Source: Paenibacillus eucommiae
GTDB taxonomy: Bacteria > Bacillota > Bacilli > Paenibacillales > NBRC-103111
Length of the DNA: 64,000 nucleotides
Direction: 5' to 3'
Assembly (NCBI RefSeq): GCF_017874215.1
Contig: NZ_JAGGLB010000022.1
Span: 62,001-126,000, forward strand
Positions 17,101 to 25,208 of this stretch are shown one piece after another (position 1 is the stretch's first letter; each line of letters begins with the position of its first letter). The notes below the pieces were generated by a model. The model was not told the origin of the DNA. It was given only the letters and a program-made list of their open reading frames with translations, and searched no databases. Both the position numbers and the translations under genes were made by a program.

Positions 17101-19555
17101 CCACATAAACAAGGGTTTGAGCGGTTTCTAATTGCGATGCAGCTGAATCGGGCAGATGAGTCCTCTGATTACCTTCCACGTTTTTTTGCTCTGCAGATAT
17201 CACAGATAAATCCTCATCATTGGACGAAGCCACATTATGCGTATTTTTCATCATGAATCGAACATCGTCAATAAATACATGCTCCTTGTTCACGAAATCA
17301 GATAACTCTAGTCCAACAATCAGTTTTTTAACTGGCATCCCATTGAATTGTTGAGGGATATCAACTTCCCATTTCATCTCTGTCCATTCGGCTTGACTCG
17401 TTGTCGCATATACTTTTATATGTTCTTTTTTTATAAGGAGCTTGCCGTTCGCGTCCAGAAGTTCAGCAAACAAGGTTAGTTTTCCAGAAGTCGTGGAAGC
17501 AGCTGGGGTGAAAAAATAGGCTGAAAGCTCATATTCCCCGTACTGATTCAATTCTAATTCCTGATTTGGCCAGGCAATTGCCGTTCCGCTCGCTTTCAAG
17601 CTATAGCTTCCGCTTCTCGCCTGTTCATTACTGCGCCTCATATCAGAGGTCCCAGAATGATTGCCATAATATCTCCAGGGCTTGGCATCTTCAGGGCCGA
17701 TGAAAGGTATTTCAAATGATGAATTCAGGTTTAAAGGTTCATTAGGAGCCGCTTCAACCGTAAATTTTTCGCTATCTACCGGTGTCCCTTTATTGTAACT
17801 GACTTGGTACTGCACAATTTGCTGAATTCCTGCAGCAACAATGGGAGGCAGGCTTAAGTTTGCCGTCTTTGAATCAGCATCCCAAACCACATTGCTTGGG
17901 CTTATATTCGCACTTTTATTTCCATTAATGATCATTCTAATGCTGTAATCTGCTTTAGTCGGCACTAAGAGAGGCATTTCATGATGAGTCATACGAATAA
18001 CGCCATTCTCCACCATCAGTTTATCTGTCTTGGAATCATCGACCAATAATTCTAATTGTGCACCTGTTGATTTCTTTACATATTTGATTAAATCATCGGC
18101 TGCTTTCTTTGTCTGTTGATCTGCATCTCCAGAGATAACCACTGCCGCGACAGGATTACCATCTTTTACAATCGCAAGATCGTCAGAATCTGGCGTTGGT
18201 GCCGGTGTTACTGTTGGCGTTGGTGTCACTGTCGGCGTTGGCGATACTGTTGGTGTTGATCCCGGTGCTGGTGTGCGGCTGTCTTTGGTAACCAATACGG
18301 TATCGATCGTGGCAGAGACTGTTACCGCAAAGTTAACCTTAATCGGCCATTTGCCAAGCACTACACCATTCACATTCAGAACTGCTAATTCAATCGTTCC
18401 TTCCCCTGATACGTCAGCCTCAGAATCAAAAATCATGTTGCGAACAACCGTACCCAAGCCTAACTTAAAACTTGTATTTCCAGCCTTATTCCATACTTTC
18501 TCGAAATCGCCAATTAGCGTTACTATGCGATTATTGTTATTCCTGGTTAGACTTGCGTCAACATGAAGAAAGCCATAACCGTCCCCGGTTAATTTTTCTT
18601 CTTCCAGTATGCCACCAGAGAGCATCTTTGTTTCTGAGATTTTTGATGCTCCCGATGTTACAATACGAATTTTTGAATCCCATTTATCTACAAACAATGT
18701 CCCTTTAATTGAAGAGTTTTTGATGATAATACTATTTTCGCCGCCACCCCGTACATACATATTGCCTTGTACGATGACATCTTCAAGCGTAATATCCCCT
18801 TGTCCTGCTCCTTGCGTAATAAATAAATCCCCAGTAATGACGTTATTCTTGAGTATAACTGCATCTGTGTTGATAACCATATTGCCTGGAGCATCTTTAG
18901 TGTGTGTCCCTTTATTCTGGATTAAAATCCCCATCGCATTATCCAAAAGCTGGATGACCTCTGCCCTCGAGATATTACTTTTTGGAGAAAATGTATGATC
19001 TTCTCTTCCCTTAACCCATCCTTTTGCATACAACGCTTCAACAGCGCCCTTGGCATAAGAAGCTATGCTGCTTTCATCTTGAAAGCGGTCTGTTTTCTGT
19101 CCATTGGCACTAAGTTGAAAAGCTCTGGCGACTATTACTGCGGCATCTTCACGAGAAATATACTTGTTAGGCTCAAATTGGTTGTTACCTACCCCTTGAA
19201 TCAAACCGGCCGTATAAATCTTCGCGATATCATCTGCATACCATGCGCTTGTTGGTACATCCTTAAACGAATGCTCCAACTTCTCGGTGAATGTAAACAC
19301 CCTGTTAATGAAAGTAACGAATTCTCCTCTTGTTATTGCTAAATCAGGCATATATCGATCTTCTCCGTATCCGATCAGCAGCCCATCATCCAGCCATTTA
19401 TTCATGACGGGATAGGCCCAATGATTCAGAGGCTCCGAAGGCTTCCCATCATCAGCAGTTGCTCCTCTTGCAGCGGTACTGAATGGCAAGCTAGTAGTAA
19501 ATAAGATACAGACAGACATAAATAGAGAGAGCACATAGGTCATTTTTCGGCTCAC
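14162..19555 (-). CDS. SLH-anchored surface protein with DUF4838 glycosidase-like core and duplicated carbohydrate-binding modules
   Basis: An 1797-residue exported protein. Signal peptide 1-30; three SLH repeats about 42-85, 97-145 and 158-205 that should bind wall polymer; a beta-rich region about 220-420; a Thr/Pro linker (SPTPTVTPTPTVTP) near 440. The alpha-glucuronidase-like N-domain begins at AVVISGDADQQTKKAADDLI and resumes at TLVYVGKSG about 300 residues later; an Ig-like plus CBM module with NEQARSGSYSLKASG is inserted between. The DUF4838 core includes WGTEFGVTEFLERYVGIRWLMP, and SIGINDTTNFC. A further CBM and a second copy of the Ig-like plus CBM module (NEQARSGSHSLKVIG) close the protein. 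GTG start with AAGGAG upstream. It probably attacks uronic-acid-type glycans at the cell surface; exact substrate unknown. Confidence 0.88.
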   Translation of the reverse strand: MSRKMTYVLSLFMSVCILFTTSLPFSTAARGATADDGKPSEPLNHWAYPVMNKWLDDGLLIGYGEDRYMPDLAITRGEFVTFINRVFTFTEKLEHSFKDVPTSAWYADDIAKIYTAGLIQGVGNNQFEPNKYISREDAAVIVARAFQLSANGQKTDRFQDESSIASYAKGAVEALYAKGWVKGREDHTFSPKSNISRAEVIQLLDNAMGILIQNKGTHTKDAPGNMVINTDAVILKNNVITGDLFITQGAGQGDITLEDVIVQGNMYVRGGGENSIIIKNSSIKGTLFVDKWDSKIRIVTSGASKISETKMLSGGILEEEKLTGDGYGFLHVDASLTRNNNNRIVTLIGDFEKVWNKAGNTSFKLGLGTVVRNMIFDSEADVSGEGTIELAVLNVNGVVLGKWPIKVNFAVTVSATIDTVLVTKDSRTPAPGSTPTVSPTPTVTPTPTVTPAPTPDSDDLAIVKDGNPVAAVVISGDADQQTKKAADDLIKYVKKSTGAQLELLVDDSKTDKLMVENGVIRMTHHEMPLLVPTKADYSIRMIINGNKSANISPSNVVWDADSKTANLSLPPIVAAGIQQIVQYQVSYNKGTPVDSEKFTVEAAPNEPLNLNSSFEIPFIGPEDAKPWRYYGNHSGTSDMRRSNEQARSGSYSLKASGTAIAWPNQELELNQYGEYELSAYFFTPAASTTSGKLTLFAELLDANGKLLIKKEHIKVYATTSQAEWTEMKWEVDIPQQFNGMPVKKLIVGLELSDFVNKEHVFIDDVRFMMKNTHNVASSNDEDLSVISAEQKNVEGNQRTHLPDSAASQLETAQTLVYVGKSGLSLQEQSTLFQNLNGDGFVIHQNGNKLTIAGPTSWGTEFGVTEFLERYVGIRWLMPTGDWEDIPQHTNLSVPAGEQVIQNPAFFSRTFETTGNVVREEWKRKNRIHGSVEFAHNLFNLLPTWKYKDSNPEFYPEGADLTKIHTWQPCFNAEGIVEESIATIIDYFDQDPEATSYSIGINDTTNFCEANPNHPDYPGPDAINSIGMVDLSDIYFKWVKEVSEGVFKVHPDKKLGAYAYYNVYDAPANIQLDPRVVIYITDDRMSWGDEQLRQEGQALTQSWVETGATIAFYEYLFGTPYVLPRTYFNLMADSYRYAADAGVEAYYSELYPNFGEGPKAWLSTKLQWDPSQDANALLDEWYERAVGKSAAMDLKAYYELWNHFWEHEIFNNGWFHNWKNNFPRPNFMPVFTATYLGGVSQAQMTESRRLLESVLAKAETDNQKKRAQDLLTMFEYYDISFLSYPDENETITAPAAESEAMVLLEDAIQKIKRMEARFELVNSFAGNDLYAHAYADVVLDWGVVSNRQLQAIATWISEHPSGDTRERVDQLAAASDTSSKTRDFVNTLIAATYGTGVRNPGFEEGMAAWHDWPDTVAEFTEDANSGDWALKVNTSSREQTVFIEGGKTYELTFYAKVTGSKAETNLLGINFWEVPGIGLQGFHVTVDSDQYQRYTVRFKAPDNFSNATIVIYKNPGTGWVYADDFNLKEWSPEDEVLATDVEADNGVIQAMLSGAPASPPSAADFVVTPIVDGAATVSIQPIAITWEAATRTATLTVPPVAPAAAQQSVQYQLQYQGGPSLESDIVIIAADPQAPLNRNASFEFGYASAHDAAPWLYIGLGSGGAQLLRSNEQARSGSHSLKVIGAPVAWPLQELYLTDYGNYEYTGYFYTPAGSTSVGTISLMLEMYDENNEQIDKKISVTQAATVSSGEWTELKWEGEIPAVINGKQVHRVNMGLELFSFAAGEVIYIDDVQLVKK

Positions 19556-19834
19556 GCAGTATCAACTCCTTATTTTTTATGAAATTATGATTTCAGTCTT
19601 ATCCTTCCTCGATGATAGCGCTTACATTCAAGCTGTCAGGCTACCAATATCGCCATCTGTGATCCAAGTATCAGCGATTTCTAAGCCCTTGTACCCGTTT
19701 CAAAAAAGTCCAGAATCGCTAGACATGAGACATCCAATATTTAGTAACCCCACACTTTCATCTCTTTTACTCTCTCATGTCTACAGCCGCGTTCTTCTCT
19801 CCATTACCTCCTTGATTCATAATCTTGTTATTGT

Positions 19835-19854
19835 TGTTAACGCTTACTATCATA
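19835..19854 (-). promoter_or_regulatory. Promoter with CcpA (cre)-like site upstream of SLH/DUF4838 gene
   Basis: Read on the minus strand, TATGAT (19849-19854) is followed by AGTAAGCGTTAACA (19835-19848), which matches 13 of 14 positions of the cre consensus TGWAANCGNTNWCA. The same block precedes the oxidoreductase at 22.96 kb. No good -35 is seen, as expected for an AraC-activated promoter. The leader to the GTG start is about 280 bases; apart from this site I see nothing in 19556-19902. Confidence 0.55.
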
Positions 19855-19902
19855 ACAAATGAATCATAGCATTTTCTTTAGCCCTGTTTGTTAATCCATT
19901 GT

Positions 19903-20817
19903 TCATTTTTTGCGGTTAAAATAGAGGGTCTGGTATTCGCTTGGGGAAATGCCAAAGTTATTGCGAAATGCTTTACTGAACGAATGGATCGAATTATAAT
20001 GAAGCTTTTCGGCTATTTGCGTTATATTTAAATCGGTGCTCTTCAGCCATTCAACGGCCTTCTCAAAACGCTTGCGATTGTAGTATTCCTTGATAGTGAG
20101 TCCTACTTCTTTTGGGAAAATATGAGATAAATGTGAATAGCTATAGTGAAGCTCAGCTGCTATCTGGGAAAGCTCTGTTATTCTATGAAGGTTGGCATCA
20201 ATATAATTTATGACTTCGTAGACAGTCTGTCTGCTTTCATCTGTTTTGGGCTTAGGTGCATACCCGGTTTCCCAACTGTCATAAAAACTGCGATAACCCA
20301 GCACAATGATTTGCTGCAAATAGGTATTAATCATAAGCGTGGAGTAATTCTTTAAATTAATCAATTCGTTAAAAATACTTATAAAAGGCATATCTATGCC
20401 CAAATTATCCTGTACCAAGGGGATTGTCGTTTGATCAAACATTTTGCGCATATGCGTCATTGCATGCTGTCCATCTGTCTCGTTATTAAAGTTGAAGCCA
20501 ACATAAAAGTAACGAAAAGGCTCCATGGCATCTGCCTTCCCATCATGTCGCTCACCTGGAAGGCTAAGGAAAATATCGCCCTCCCGCACGGGATAAGCCT
20601 TGCCATTCGTATAGAATGTACCCTTTCCTGAAACTACGTAGCTGATTTCATAGCAGTATTGAAAGTGGTCACCTATCGTGTATCCCCCTTCACAGCTTAA
20701 ATCGCCAATCTGATGCAGAAGGAGGGATTCATACAGCTGAGGATTCTGGTGGTATAAGTTGTCGAAATGGAATTTGAATTGTTTGTTCACATCATCGTTT
20801 CCTTGATTGATCTTCAT
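19903..20817 (-). CDS. AraC family transcriptional regulator (paralogue 1)
   Basis: A 304-residue regulator: N-terminal cupin sensor (YTIGDHFQYCYEISYVVSGKG split as YTIGDHFQYCYEI and SYVVSGKGTFY; VREGDIFLSLPGERHDG) and C-terminal double helix-turn-helix (ITELSQIAAELHYSYSHLSH and LNITQIAEKLHYNSIHSFSKAF). Start at the ATG at 20817 with GGAGG upstream; the open frame to 20907 is not used. It is a close paralogue of the AraC gene at 25.2-26.1 kb, with the same length and identical stretches such as NTYLQQIIVLGYRSFY. It likely senses a sugar and activates the SLH/DUF4838 gene just downstream and the neighbouring dehydrogenases. Confidence 0.9.
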   Translation of the reverse strand: MKINQGNDDVNKQFKFHFDNLYHQNPQLYESLLLHQIGDLSCEGGYTIGDHFQYCYEISYVVSGKGTFYTNGKAYPVREGDIFLSLPGERHDGKADAMEPFRYFYVGFNFNNETDGQHAMTHMRKMFDQTTIPLVQDNLGIDMPFISIFNELINLKNYSTLMINTYLQQIIVLGYRSFYDSWETGYAPKPKTDESRQTVYEVINYIDANLHRITELSQIAAELHYSYSHLSHIFPKEVGLTIKEYYNRKRFEKAVEWLKSTDLNITQIAEKLHYNSIHSFSKAFRNNFGISPSEYQTLYFNRKK

Positions 20818-20863
20818 TTTGATTGTCCTCCAGAATTGAACGGTTAACATCACTGTAACCCAT

Positions 20864-20892
20864 AGTATAGGGATTAGATTCGTTTGTGACAA
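20864..20892 (-). promoter_or_regulatory. Sigma-A-type promoter of AraC paralogue 1
   Basis: On the minus strand TTGTCA (20887-20892), 17-base spacer, TATACT (20864-20869). The same promoter with the same spacing precedes the second AraC paralogue. Confidence 0.75.
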
Positions 20893-21035
20893 CCTTTGGA
20901 AGAGCATCCATCTTTACAAGTCAATCTTGCAAGTCGTTACGATCCCTATCTATATTCGCCCCTCTCCAAAAAATGCAAAAAGGGCCCCTATCTTTGCTTT
21001 CGCAGAGAAGGAGCACCTTATTCATAAATATTGTA

Positions 21036-21902
21036 TTATTTCAAGCTTCCAACCGGAATCCAAGTATCATAGCTCTCCAGTGCCTTTTGCCCTGCCTCAA
21101 TCAAAGCCATGATCTCCAACGTCTCTTCCTTCGGCACAGGTGGCGTGCCTGTTTCAAAAAAGTCCAGCATCGCATGAATCAGCCGCGGAAAAATATCCGA
21201 GCACTCACTTATAAATGCCCCTTCCCCGTTCTTCAGCTGCAATAATACCTGAAAAGGCGCTGCGGCCATCTGAAGCATAGAGCCACGCCGGCCATCGGCA
21301 TACGCTACTGCGAGCAGCCTGCCTTGCTCCGATGACAAGCTTTTGATTTTTTGCGCGCCCGTTCCCATAAGGGAAACCAGCATTTCAAACTGATGCACCG
21401 AATAATTTTCATAATGTCCAGGTCCTGAGACTGCCGTGTATTCCAGGGAATCACTGTTCACCTTGTCATCAGGATAACTTGCAAGCTCTTTGGCGAAACG
21501 CAGCGCAGAGCTTGAAAATAAAGGCGTGCCGTGCTTTTCCGCCAGTTCAAACATCCTGATCCCAGATGACAAATCTGGTGAAAAGGTTTTGTCGATATAC
21601 ACAGGCTTTCCTGACATCAAAGGAATTCTGGCCAGTCTTTCATGATGTTCCGGATTGTCCGGCGAAAGCACAATGATGTAATCCGACTTCTCTACAAGCT
21701 CTTCTATGGACATGATTCTCTCCACACGATTCTCGCGGCACCAGCTGTCTGTATCTATACCGCCTTCACGGTCTACTTCAGCCCAGGCGTAAGCCACATC
21801 GCAATTACGGCCTAGTGCTGCTGCGTTTTCCCTGATCCATTCGGGGTATTTATGGGCATGCCATTCGTCTAGGTAAAAATCAATGAACCCAATTTTTTTC
21901 AT
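21036..21902 (-). CDS. Divergent Gfo/Idh-like oxidoreductase
   Basis: A 288-residue protein that resembles Gfo/Idh/MocA dehydrogenases but is shorter and lacks the usual GxGxxG at its start (MKKIGFIDFYLDEWHAHKYP instead) and has IDKTFSPD where EKP is normal. SDYIIVLSPDNPEHHERLA matches the second half of the Rossmann fold. The missing motifs suggest it may not bind NAD in the standard way, or may act as a partner subunit. It overlaps the upstream canonical dehydrogenase gene by four bases (ATGA), so the two are made together and probably act on the same substrate. Confidence 0.75.
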   Translation of the reverse strand: MKKIGFIDFYLDEWHAHKYPEWIRENAAALGRNCDVAYAWAEVDREGGIDTDSWCRENRVERIMSIEELVEKSDYIIVLSPDNPEHHERLARIPLMSGKPVYIDKTFSPDLSSGIRMFELAEKHGTPLFSSSALRFAKELASYPDDKVNSDSLEYTAVSGPGHYENYSVHQFEMLVSLMGTGAQKIKSLSSEQGRLLAVAYADGRRGSMLQMAAAPFQVLLQLKNGEGAFISECSDIFPRLIHAMLDFFETGTPPVPKEETLEIMALIEAGQKALESYDTWIPVGSLK

Positions 21903-22963
21903 AGTGAAATTTCTCCCCCCAGTTCAGCTGACTTATACAGGGCATCGATCACTGCAGAAGTAAGAATAACATGATCTATGCTTGCCCTATTTTTCTTATT
22001 TTCCTTCGCGGCATTGAGGAAGCTGTCAATTTCATCATAGAAAGGATCCGTTTTGGAAAAAGTAGGAAGGATTTCATGCAAGACCCCATTTTTAGTTGAA
22101 TATATTTTGAAATCGCCCCCGTACTGCAGCTTGATACCGCCCTTATCCCCCAGAAATTCAACGAACATAGCCGATTCTCCAATATTTTGTGCCCAAGCCC
22201 CGTTCAGGCTGATCGTTGGGCCTTCCGTGCGGATCAGTCCTGTCACGAAATCCTCTACATCATAAGTTCCGTTGTAGTCAGGAGGGCCGGCCCACATGTC
22301 GATGTAGGCATATTGCTCCATATTCTTGCCCAGTTCTCCATGCACAGCCCCGGATACTGTCTTTACTGCAGGTTCTCCTATGCTATAGAAGATCAGATCA
22401 AGGAAATGGATACCCCAGTCGATCAGTACCCCGCCGCCGGATATGGCCTTGGTCGTAAACGGACCACCTAAGCCAGGTATGGAGCGGTGCGCCCGAAAAG
22501 AGCAATAAATATGGTACAACGTACCGAGCTCTCCCTCATCAATCAGCTGCTTGATTTTATTGACTGCCGTATTAAAGCGGTTTACGACTCCGATGCTAAG
22601 GATTTTTCCGTTCCGGTCGGCTGCTGCTTTCATTTCCAGTACCCGTTCGAAATCAATGGCAGCAGGCTTCTCACATAATACATGCTTACCGGCATTGAGG
22701 CATTCAATAGCAATGGAGGCATGCGTATGATTTGCCGTGCAGATGGATACAGCCTCTACTTCCTCGTCTGCTAGTATGTCTCTGAAATCAGTTGTTGTAT
22801 AGGGAACTTGGTACTGTTTGGCGAGCTCCATAGCCCGGTCCTGTCTGATATCTACCAAATATTTAATTTCCGCCAGCGGATTTTTATCATAGGACGGTAT
22901 GTGCTGAGAGCTCGAAATCATACCACAGCCTATTACTGCCACTTTCATTTTAGCCAAATTCAT
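21899..22963 (-). CDS. Gfo/Idh/MocA family oxidoreductase
   Basis: A 354-residue dehydrogenase with VAVIGCGMISSSQH, LCEKPAAID and GGGVLIDWGIHFLDLIFYSIG. The strong GGGAGG lies only two bases before the ATG at 22963, so a TTG at 22957 or the ATG at 22948 (MKVAVIG) may be the true start. It leads a two-gene operon with the divergent oxidoreductase. A TATGAT plus cre-like element lies about 20-35 bases upstream. The substrate is probably a sugar acid or similar product of the SLH/DUF4838 enzyme; that is inference from position. Confidence 0.88.
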   Translation of the reverse strand: MNLAKMKVAVIGCGMISSSQHIPSYDKNPLAEIKYLVDIRQDRAMELAKQYQVPYTTTDFRDILADEEVEAVSICTANHTHASIAIECLNAGKHVLCEKPAAIDFERVLEMKAAADRNGKILSIGVVNRFNTAVNKIKQLIDEGELGTLYHIYCSFRAHRSIPGLGGPFTTKAISGGGVLIDWGIHFLDLIFYSIGEPAVKTVSGAVHGELGKNMEQYAYIDMWAGPPDYNGTYDVEDFVTGLIRTEGPTISLNGAWAQNIGESAMFVEFLGDKGGIKLQYGGDFKIYSTKNGVLHEILPTFSKTDPFYDEIDSFLNAAKENKKNRASIDHVILTSAVIDALYKSAELGGEISL

Positions 22964-22979
22964 TACCTCCCAATATTAT

Positions 22980-22999
22980 TGTTACCGCTTACTATCATA
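22980..22999 (-). promoter_or_regulatory. Promoter with CcpA (cre)-like site upstream of oxidoreductase operon
   Basis: On the minus strand TATGAT (22994-22999) followed by AGTAAGCGGTAACA (22980-22993), 13 of 14 matches to the cre consensus. The block is nearly identical to that at 19835-19854. Confidence 0.55.
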
Positions 23000-23062
23000 A
23001 CAAAATAAGCGGGTAAGGCTCTTTAACCCTTTTTGCTTTTGTATTGTTCATTTTTTGCGATC
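23000..23062 (-). pseudogene. Remnant of an AraC gene 3' end and terminator
   Basis: The bases around 23005-23060 align with the last codons and terminator of the AraC paralogue at 25.2 kb: GTATTGTTCATTTTTTGCGA is shared exactly, and the GCTTTTTGG-type stem before it (CTCTTTAACCC) is also shared. No other part of an AraC gene is left here. It is most simply a scar of a duplication followed by deletion. Confidence 0.6.
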
Positions 23063-23099
23063 CGTTTAGAGGAAATGAACAAAATAACTAATCAAAACA

Positions 23100-23142
23100 C
23101 GCAAAAGACATACAAATCTATACCATTTGTATGTCTTTTGCG
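23100..23142 (-). terminator. Strong hairpin terminator after sugar isomerase gene
   Basis: Perfect 18-bp stem with arms starting CGCAAAAGACATAC and ending GTATGTCTTTTGCG around a 7-base loop, 20 bases past the stop codon on the minus strand; followed by TTTTGATT. Confidence 0.8.
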
Positions 23143-23161
23143 TAAGCCGTATTAAATTTAT

Positions 23162-24037
23162 TTATTTAAATGATTGAATGAATTCAACCGCTCTGCGGAT
23201 GTCTTGCTCCGGCTGATCACTTACTTCCCGCTCAATCGTTAAGTATCCGTTATAACCAATGTCCTGCAGCGCTGCAAAATAAGCTTTGAAATCCACTTTC
23301 CCTTCTCCCAGAGGCAATTCTCTGAAGGAAGGGCCGCTGGAAGCTTGCGCCGCGATATCCTCATGGCTCATTGGAGCATGGCCCAGGAAGCCGTACACAT
23401 CCTTGGGGTCCATCTCCCGCAGGCGGATTCCATCTTTGACATGCGTATGGACAATATAGTTATGCAGCAGGCGGACGCCCTGCACCGGATCATCGCCAGT
23501 CACCATCACCATATTCGCAGGATCGAAATTGACAGATACACCATTGGTTGTCAGAGAATCCAGAAATGTCTTCAGCGTAGCTGCCGTTTCCGGACCTGTC
23601 TCGATCGCAAAGAAGGCGTTCATACTATGCGCATACTGACTAAGCTCTTCACAGGCAGACTGCATCGCACTGTATATGCCAGACTGCCGATCGTCAGGAA
23701 CGATACCTATATGTGTAGTCACAATATTCGTTCCCAGATCCATAGCTAGATCCAGAATCCGCTTGGATTTATCCACCTTCGCCGGATTGGCCGTGATATC
23801 CTGAAATCCATGGCCGCCAAGATCACCACAAAGTGCGGAAATTTCCAGGCCAAGCGATGCGATATAGTTTTTCAGCTCTTTACGGGCTTGCGGCGATAAG
23901 TTAGCCGGATCCATCTCTCCACTAGTTGCGTAAATCTGCACACCGTCAGCACCAACGTCTTTGGCTTTTTTCAAGCCTTCCCTTACTCCGAGGCCGAAGC
24001 TTTCAACCATAACCCCAATCTTGTTCGTTAATTTCAT
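23162..24037 (-). CDS. Sugar phosphate isomerase/epimerase family protein (TIM barrel)
   Basis: A 291-residue member of the xylose-isomerase-like/AP-endonuclease-2 TIM-barrel family. MKLTNKIGVMVESFG opens the barrel; NVNFDPANMVMVTG-like text (SVNFDPANMVMVTGDDP), YIVHTHVKDG and PLGEGKVDFKAYF carry the metal-binding Asp, His and Glu positions. Start 24037 has AGGAGG upstream; the frame to 24106 is not used. It follows the Gfo/Idh dehydrogenase gene by 20 bases, and this pair (dehydrogenase plus isomerase) is typical for inositol- or keto-sugar interconversion. Confidence 0.88.
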   Translation of the reverse strand: MKLTNKIGVMVESFGLGVREGLKKAKDVGADGVQIYATSGEMDPANLSPQARKELKNYIASLGLEISALCGDLGGHGFQDITANPAKVDKSKRILDLAMDLGTNIVTTHIGIVPDDRQSGIYSAMQSACEELSQYAHSMNAFFAIETGPETAATLKTFLDSLTTNGVSVNFDPANMVMVTGDDPVQGVRLLHNYIVHTHVKDGIRLREMDPKDVYGFLGHAPMSHEDIAAQASSGPSFRELPLGEGKVDFKAYFAALQDIGYNGYLTIEREVSDQPEQDIRRAVEFIQSFK

Positions 24038-24057
24038 AAAAGCAACCTCCTTTTCTG

Positions 24058-25119
24058 CTAAAACTGGATTTCTATACCTTTTTCTGCTGACTCGTAAATG
24101 CCGCAAAGAATCTTCATCATTTCCACGCCGTCTTCAACTGGACTCAGCGTATCGGCATTGCCTTGGCAGCTGTTAACGAAATGACCGATTTCATTAGCAA
24201 AGCCTTTGATAGCATCAAAGCCAAGCTGATCCACCTGTGGTGTCAGATTCAGTATCGTATCATATTTTTCGGTGATGATTTGCAGCTCCGGCTCAATCTC
24301 GGCTCCACCCTTGTCACCGTATATTTTCACGCCGATTTCATCCTTCAAAGCATGCATGGTGAAGCTGACATCTACCATCAGGGAAGCACCGTTCTCAAAC
24401 CGGATCAGCGCATTGGCCAAATCCTCTACATCATTAACATCAGGATTATAGTCGGCTGCTTGATAAAAGGATAAGTTCTGGATATTCGCCCGATTTCCGA
24501 GCTTTCGGTATGTGTTCCCGCTAACCGATTTCACTTTGGGTTTGCCCATCAAGTACCAGCAAATGTCAATGACATGAACGCCCAGATCAATAAGCGGTCC
24601 GCCGCCTGATTTCTCGATATCTGAGAACCAGCCACCGGGATTGCCTAAGCGCCGCAGACATGAAGCTTTGGCATAATAAATCTCACCAAGATCACCAGCA
24701 TCAATAAACTTGCGAAGAATTTGCGTGTTGTCGGCATAACGTCTAACAAATCCTACCTGGAGTACTTTACCAGATCGTTGTACGGCCTCTTCCACCAGCT
24801 TGGCTTCTGCGACTGTTTTGCAAAGCGGCTTTTCACAAAGCACATGCTTTCCTGCATCCAGCGCGGCAATACTAATTTCCGCATGCGAATTGTTCCAAGT
24901 ACAGATGCTTACCGCATCAATGTCTGGATCTGCGAGTAGCTGCTTGTAATCCGTAAATATTTTGGCGGCACCAAACTGCTCGGCCTTCTCCTTAGCACGT
25001 GCTTCGTTCTTGTCACAAATAGCGACAAGCTCTACTTGCGGGTTGTTAGCATAGGATTGCAAATGAACAGATGAAATTGAGCCGGCGCCGATAACGGCAA
25101 TTCGTAATCGTGTAGTCAT
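24058..25119 (-). CDS. Gfo/Idh/MocA family oxidoreductase
   Basis: A 353-residue NAD(P) sugar dehydrogenase: RIAVIGAGSISSVHLQ at the N-terminus, LCEKPLCKT at about 92-100, GGGPLIDLGVHVIDICWYLMG in the catalytic domain. Start ATG 25119 with AAGGAGGA upstream. It is similar to the protein at 11.8-12.8 kb in its C-terminal text (DVEDLANALIRFENGASL versus DVEDLANGYIRFDNGASL). It heads a two-gene unit with the isomerase. The AraC paralogue 2 gene ends just upstream and is the likely regulator. Confidence 0.9.
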   Translation of the reverse strand: MTTRLRIAVIGAGSISSVHLQSYANNPQVELVAICDKNEARAKEKAEQFGAAKIFTDYKQLLADPDIDAVSICTWNNSHAEISIAALDAGKHVLCEKPLCKTVAEAKLVEEAVQRSGKVLQVGFVRRYADNTQILRKFIDAGDLGEIYYAKASCLRRLGNPGGWFSDIEKSGGGPLIDLGVHVIDICWYLMGKPKVKSVSGNTYRKLGNRANIQNLSFYQAADYNPDVNDVEDLANALIRFENGASLMVDVSFTMHALKDEIGVKIYGDKGGAEIEPELQIITEKYDTILNLTPQVDQLGFDAIKGFANEIGHFVNSCQGNADTLSPVEDGVEMMKILCGIYESAEKGIEIQF

Positions 25120-25162
25120 GATATGTGATCCTCCTTGGTATGTAATACTCATATATCATATC

Positions 25163-25200
25163 AAAAAAAGCAGGAAGGCCTCTTTAACCCTTTCTGCTTT
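25163..25200 (-). terminator. Terminator after AraC paralogue 2
   Basis: Stem AAAGCAGAAAGG / CCTTCCTGCTTT read on the minus strand, followed by TTTTTGATATG, eight bases past the stop. The hairpin region is repeated, decayed, at 23005-23045. Confidence 0.75.
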
Positions 25201-25208
25201 AGTATTGT

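Noticed and set aside
19587..19862. Open frame of 91 codons upstream of the SLH/DUF4838 gene
   Set aside because: No ribosome site, low-quality sequence, and it overlaps the promoter and leader of the large gene.
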